A stretch of DNA of 64,000 nucleotides from Blumeriella jaapii (taxonomy: Eukaryota; Ascomycota; Leotiomycetes; Helotiales; Drepanopezizaceae), in contig VWND01000047.1 of NCBI GenBank assembly GCA_009599575.1, forward strand, positions 33,320-97,319. Reading direction: 5' to 3'. The notes beneath the pieces are model-generated. The model was not told the DNA's origin. It saw nothing but the letters and a program-made list of their open reading frames with translations, and did no database searches. Made by a program: the position numbers and the translations under genes. Positions 59,331 to 64,000 of this stretch are shown here, piece by piece. The number at the start of each line of letters is the position of its first letter. Position 1 is the first letter of the stretch.

Positions 59331-62300
59331 TTCTAATTAATAAACTTATCGATATTATATCGTTTTTTAAGCAAAGCGTTGCTAAACCTAGCAAATTTAT
59401 TTTTAATTTATTTTGGAACGGAATTATTATACGTAATTTTTTCGAGTTTAAGCAGGCATATAATACCGCTATTTTAAATTAATAAGCAGCTTTCGTAAAA
59501 ACATTTATAAAATAATTCGATATAATAATTAAAAACGTTAACGAATTTTTATTCGATTACGAAAATTTTATTAAAACTAAATTCGTTCGCAAAAGCTTTA
59601 ATTACGATAAGTTTTTATTAAATTACGATAACGCTTTAAAAGCTTTCGCCGAAGCAAAAAAAGCTCGAAGTAATAAAAAAAAAATAACAGATCGAATTTT
59701 GCGTTTTTTGCTAAATCAACGAAAAAAGAATATTTAAAAATACGTTTTTAGCAAAATCACCGATATTATTTTATTCCGGCATTTCGCTCGCTTTTTCGAA
59801 ATTATTATTTTTATAAAAAAAAAAGTTTGGATATTAAACGCTTATATTTTTAAAACGCAAGTTTTAAAAGCTAATAATTTAAAAGCTCGCAGATTTATAA
59901 GTTTTTTTATAGCTGTTTGCAAATTGATCGACAACGTTATATAATCGTTATAAAAAGTTTTAGTCGGCTGCGAAATTTTAAATCTGATCTTTTTTTAAAA
60001 CAAAAAACTAAACGTCGCCAAATACGGTATTTTTATACCGAAAAAAAAAAACGACGCTATTCCGATATTTTAAATTTACGACGACGAAAAAAATAAAAAA
60101 ATTAATATTATTTTCGTTTAATTCGAAAAAATTTACGCGGTAATAATTAATATTTTTAAAACAGCTAAAATAATTCGGCGATTTTTATTTTTAATTATCG
60201 AAAACGAATCCGAAAACGAAATCAAAAGCGTAATAACAAATAATCGCTTATTCGAATATAAGAAATTTATTATATTTATAAAAAGGATTTCGGATGAAGT
60301 AGAAACAAAAAACGTAAAAAAGCGCGCCGATATTTTCGAAATTTTTTTTATTCGAAAAAAAAAATTATTCGCGTCGCTAACAAAAAAAACACCGCGAATA
60401 AAAATAGCCGGAAATCGACGCCGAATTATAGTTTTTAAGCTAATTAATAAAAAACGCGACGATTTTACGAAATCAGATTTAAAAAACGCCGGCATTTCGA
60501 AAAAAAAAATTTTAAACGATTTTAAATTTGATTTTTCGAAATTAAATACGTAAATATTAAAAACGTTTGCTGCGTTTAAAAACGTCGTATTATTACCGCT
60601 AATATTTTAGATTTTAATAAAAGCATTTAAAATCTCGACTATTATACGATTCGACCGAAAAAGTCTGGAAAAAAATATCGAAGTTATCGCGGAAAAAATT
60701 ACGCAAAAAATATAAAATTAAATTATTTTATTTAAAACTTTTGCTTTCGACGACGAAACGATTCAAAAGTTTTATTTCGATATTTTTATATAAAAATTAA
60801 ATAAATTCGTCAGCTTTTTCTTTTTTGCTTCGAACGAAAACTAAATCAAGCTTCGAAAAATTGCAAATATAATACGCTAAAGCAAATAAAATTTTTTTTT
60901 AAAAACGGTGATCCGTTTTTGCTCGAGCTTTTTTTCGCTGAGAAATTTCGATTTTTTAATTTCGTTTTTACAAATAACGTTAATACTAAAAAAAACGGCA
61001 AGTTTTGCTATTTTTATATACGCTGTTACGCGGCGTACTGCGATTTAATTATAAAAAAAGTCGACGTTATCGGCTTTGCTAATCGATTCGCTGCTATTAA
61101 AAATTCGGATTACGACGTATTCGAAATTAACTTTAGTAATCAATTTATATTCCGACGAAAAACTGCGAAAATTACTTAAACACGTGCTAAAGCTTATTTT
61201 GGCTACGCAAATTTTAAAACAGATTTTGAAATTTTTAACGCGATTATAAAATTCGATTAAAACGTAGAAAAATAAAAGCAACGAATATTTCCAAAAGCCG
61301 ATTTTTTTGGCTTTTCGACCGAAAATATATTTTAAAGTTTATTTAAATTAAGCTGCGAATTCGTTAATTACGTAGGATTTTATAACGGAGAAAACAAGTT
61401 ATTGCTGTATTTTATAAAAAAAAAATAGCTATATATAAATATTATTTCCGATTGGTTAAAACCCAGGAAGCGCTTACAGTTTTTTTCGTTAATATGTTTT
61501 ATAGTTTTATTTAATAAGCTTTTAAAATGTATTCCGGCTTTTATTTCGCTGCTTTAAGTATTCGGAATTTTAGAAATTGCCGCTTCGTAGCATATTTTAA
61601 CGTTCCGATCGCTTTAGGTTTCGCTGGTTCCGATCGTATTATAATTACAAAGTTCGATATCGCCGACTTTTAAAAAAAGAAAAAAATCGAAGATTTTACC
61701 GACGTTATTTTCGATTATTACGTTTTGTTTGTATTCGTATATAATTCGGGAATAATTAAAGCTTATTTGCAATTATATTACGACGCCAAGCTGATTAAAA
61801 CTATTTAGAAAGGCCCAGCTTTTTCGTATTTCAGCGCGTCTAAAATAATAGCTTTAGCTATTTTATCGGACTACGAAATCGAAAATTACGAAATAAAAAA
61901 TAAAATGATTTTTATTAGCTTTTCGATTAAGCAAAAGGTTTTCGTTAAATTTAGGATTTAAAAAACCGACGGCGCGATGCTGATTTATTCGAATAATTAT
62001 ACGGCGTAGAAGTATAAAAATCATTTCGAAAACGACGCTTCGATAAACAATCTGATATTATTTGTTTTGCGACGAAAGTAATTATAATATTTTCGATGGT
62101 TTCGATTGCAAACGATTATTTTCGAATCATTTCTTAAAATAGTTTTTTTTACAGGTCTCGAAGCTTTTTCAAAAGCATTCGTCGGTAAGCAATCGTAGTC
62201 CGACTTATTAGTTTTACGCGAAGCAAAAGCGTTAATCGGTTTTAATTACAACGAATTATCGATTATTTTTACGATTTTAATATTAGATTTTTAGCGCTTT

Positions 62301-62600
62301 TTGCAAAGCGTAGAATTACGTTTAAAAATTAAAATTTATTATTTACGAAGAAAAATCGTAAAAAGCATTTATCGCGGCGACGCTTAATAATATTATCAAC
62401 GAAAAGGCTATTAAAACGTTTGTAAATTTAAACGATATTTCGATTAATATTTTATCGAGCTATTTTTCAAAAAAGCAAAATAAACAAAATAATTCAAACG
62501 ATAAGCGAAACGTTATATTTTCGCAGAAGCTAATAATAAAAAGGCCAAAAACGAATTAGAAAACTAAAAGAATATAAAATTAAAAAGTTCGGTTTTTGAT
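59331..62600 (+). pseudogene. Unidentified extra ORF of family 1, copy 2
   Basis: Same frame as 6331-9550. Open pieces include 60919-61179 (LELFFAEKFRFFNFVFTNNV, YDVFEINFSNQFIFRRK). The words DYENF, NALKAFAEAKKAR, FLAKSPILF, KTDGAML and YSNNYTA recur in the same order as in copies 1 and 3. The end is KRPKTN before TAG near 62558. Function unknown. The three copies together would allow a consensus with most stops removed. Confidence 0.7.
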
Positions 62601-62705
62601 TAATCGGTTTTTAAATTATATAAAATAAATTAAATTGCATTTATTAAAGTTATATTTTTTTTTGGTCGTAGTCAAAAACGATTATATATATTATTTAAAA
62701 TAGAA

Positions 62706-62866
62706 TGTAAAACGGTGATATTTTGTATTAATAGAAGTTGGTAGTTTTAACTATAATCGAAGCATAGATTTCTTCGAAACCTTTTGCTATTAACTATTTT
62801 CAACAGGTATAAAAGTAAGGTATTTTTTTAAATAGTATTATAGGCACGCAGTCCAATTTATATTTT

Positions 62867-62899
<33 letters not shown>

Positions 62900-62972
62900 C
62901 TAGGGATTTCCTAGACTATTTTACCCACCGACATGTGGCCGTATCAGTCTGGTTTTCCTACCTACTTTTATA
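62706..62972 (+). repeat. 3' LTR of family 1, copy 2
   Basis: 267 bp, TGTAAAACGGTG...CTTTTATA. Inner left half mutated, outer right half clean (CTAGGGATTTCCTAGAC, ACCCACCGACATGTGGCC). A poly-T run of about 36 lies at 62863-62899. Confidence 0.92.
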
Positions 62973-64000
62973 TTAATTTTTTTTATAATTAAATCGCAGT
63001 ACGCCGCGTGATAGCGTATATGGAAATAGCAAAACTTGCCGTTTTTTTTAGCGTTAACGTTATTTGTAAAAACGAAATTAAAAAATCGGAGTTTTTCAGC
63101 GAAGAAAAGCTCGAATAAAAACGGGTCACCGTTTTTAAAAATCTTTTTTATTTATTTCGGCGTATTATATTTGCAATTTTCCGAAAAAAATTTGGTTTAA
63201 TTTTCGTTCGAAGCAAAAAGAAAAAAGCTAACGAATTTATTTGATTTTTATATAAAAATATCGAAATAAAATTTTTAAATCGTTTCGTCGTCGAAAGCGA
63301 AAGTTTTAAATAAAATAATTTAATTTTATATTTTTTATATGATTTTTTTCGTAATAACTTCGATATTTTTTTTTAAGCTTTTTCGATCGAATCGTATAAT
63401 AATCGAAATTTTAAATATTTTTATTAAAATCTAAAATATTAATAATAATAATACGACGTTTTTAAACGCAGCAAGCGTTTTTGGTATTTGCGTATTTAAT
63501 TTCGAAAAGTCAGATTTAAAATCGTTTGGATTTTTTTTTTTCGAAATGCCGGCGTTTTTTAAATTTGATTTCGTAAAATCGTCGCGTTTTTTATTAATTA
63601 ATTTAAAAGTTATAATTCGGCGTCGATTTCCGGCTGTTTTTATTCGCGGTGCCTTTTTTGTTAACGATGCGAATGGTCTTTTTTTTCGAACAAAAAAGAT
63701 TTCGGAAATATCGGCGCGCTTTTTTACGTTTTTTGTTTTTACTTTTTTCGAAATCGTTTTTACAAATATAATAAATTTTTTATATTCGAATAAGCGGTTG
63801 TTTGCTATTACGCTTTTGATTTCGTTTTCGGATTCGTTTTCGATAATTAAAAATAAAAGTCGCCGAATAATTTTAATTGTTTTAAAAATATTAATTGCTA
63901 CCGCGTATATTTTTTCGAATTAAACGAAAATAATATTAGCTTTTTTATTTTTTTCATCGTTGTAATTTTAAAATATCGGAATAATATCGTTTTTTTTTTT
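62973..64000 (-). pseudogene. Extra ORF fragment of a fourth family 1 copy
   Basis: Minus-strand sequence equal to 44660-45700 of copy 3, entering at TTAATTTTTTTTATAATTAAATCG (TCGAC... in copy 3). It covers the middle of the extra ORF and runs off the window. The antisense frame 63546-63923 is open but is a shadow. It shows that copy 2's right end lies inside yet another family 1 copy. Confidence 0.85.

Larger units (their letters stand above)
54020..62972 (+). mobile_element. Family 1 element, copy 2, 3' part (outer element)
   Basis: Resumes with GTAC and the gag tail exactly where 42746 stopped, and runs through pol, spacer, extra ORF and 3' LTR. The right flank is a different family 1 copy, although the left flank of the same element (40405) is family 2 gag, so no target duplication can be found. 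Confidence 0.92.

Noticed and set aside
1..64000. Mitochondrial or apicomplexan origin suggested by very high AT
   Set aside because: LTR retrotransposons with chromodomains, transition-only decay with CpG retained, and GC-normal single-copy islands indicate a fungal nuclear genome with RIP.

Overview
This 64-kb window looks like an AT-rich, gene-poor heterochromatic block from a filamentous ascomycete (Pezizomycotina). It is made almost entirely of nested LTR retrotransposons wrecked by C-to-T / G-to-A transitions of the repeat-induced point mutation (RIP) type. The evidence is that retroelement reading frames are recognisable but peppered with TAA/TAG where CAA/CAG/TGG is expected, copies of one element differ mainly by C/T and G/A changes, CpG is conspicuously kept, and the few single-copy stretches have normal base composition. 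I see no intact host gene, rRNA, tRNA or CRISPR array.

Layout, left to right. 1-9951: 3' part of a Ty3/gypsy element of family 1 (about 11.3 kb when complete), ending in its 3' LTR and inserted in a family 2 element. 9952-11540: the 3' end of that family 2 chromovirus. 11541-18590: an older, more eroded gypsy element of another lineage (family 4). 18666-24679: a complete family 3 chromovirus on the minus strand, with 175-bp LTRs and a near-perfect target duplication. 24685-25186: an unmutated, C-rich single-copy island. 25187-33662: a complete family 2 chromovirus, split in its protease by a young gag-only LTR element (27462-29516, family 5). 33668-33860: another short single-copy piece. 33861-40405: three more family 2 copies inserted one into another. 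40406-62972: a complete family 1 element (plus strand) split in gag by a second complete family 1 element (minus strand, 42747-54019). 62973-64000: part of a fourth family 1 copy.

The most unusual content is family 1. Downstream of an ordinary gag-protease-RT-RNase H-integrase polyprotein, and after a conserved spacer of about 500 bp, each copy carries a decayed reading frame of about 1,070 codons that I cannot assign to any family. It lies inside the LTRs in both complete copies and continues to the same LTR in a third, so it belongs to the element. A second general observation is polarity of mutation within LTRs: in every family with a full-length copy the outward-facing ends of the element are much less mutated than the matching inward-facing ends.

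Most coding features are pseudogenes. Their translated forms are artificially rich in Lys, Asn, Ile and Phe because RIP turns Glu/Asp/Gly codons into Lys/Asn and Leu/Pro/Ser codons into Phe. Domain boundaries are approximate because frames shift at A/T homopolymers.
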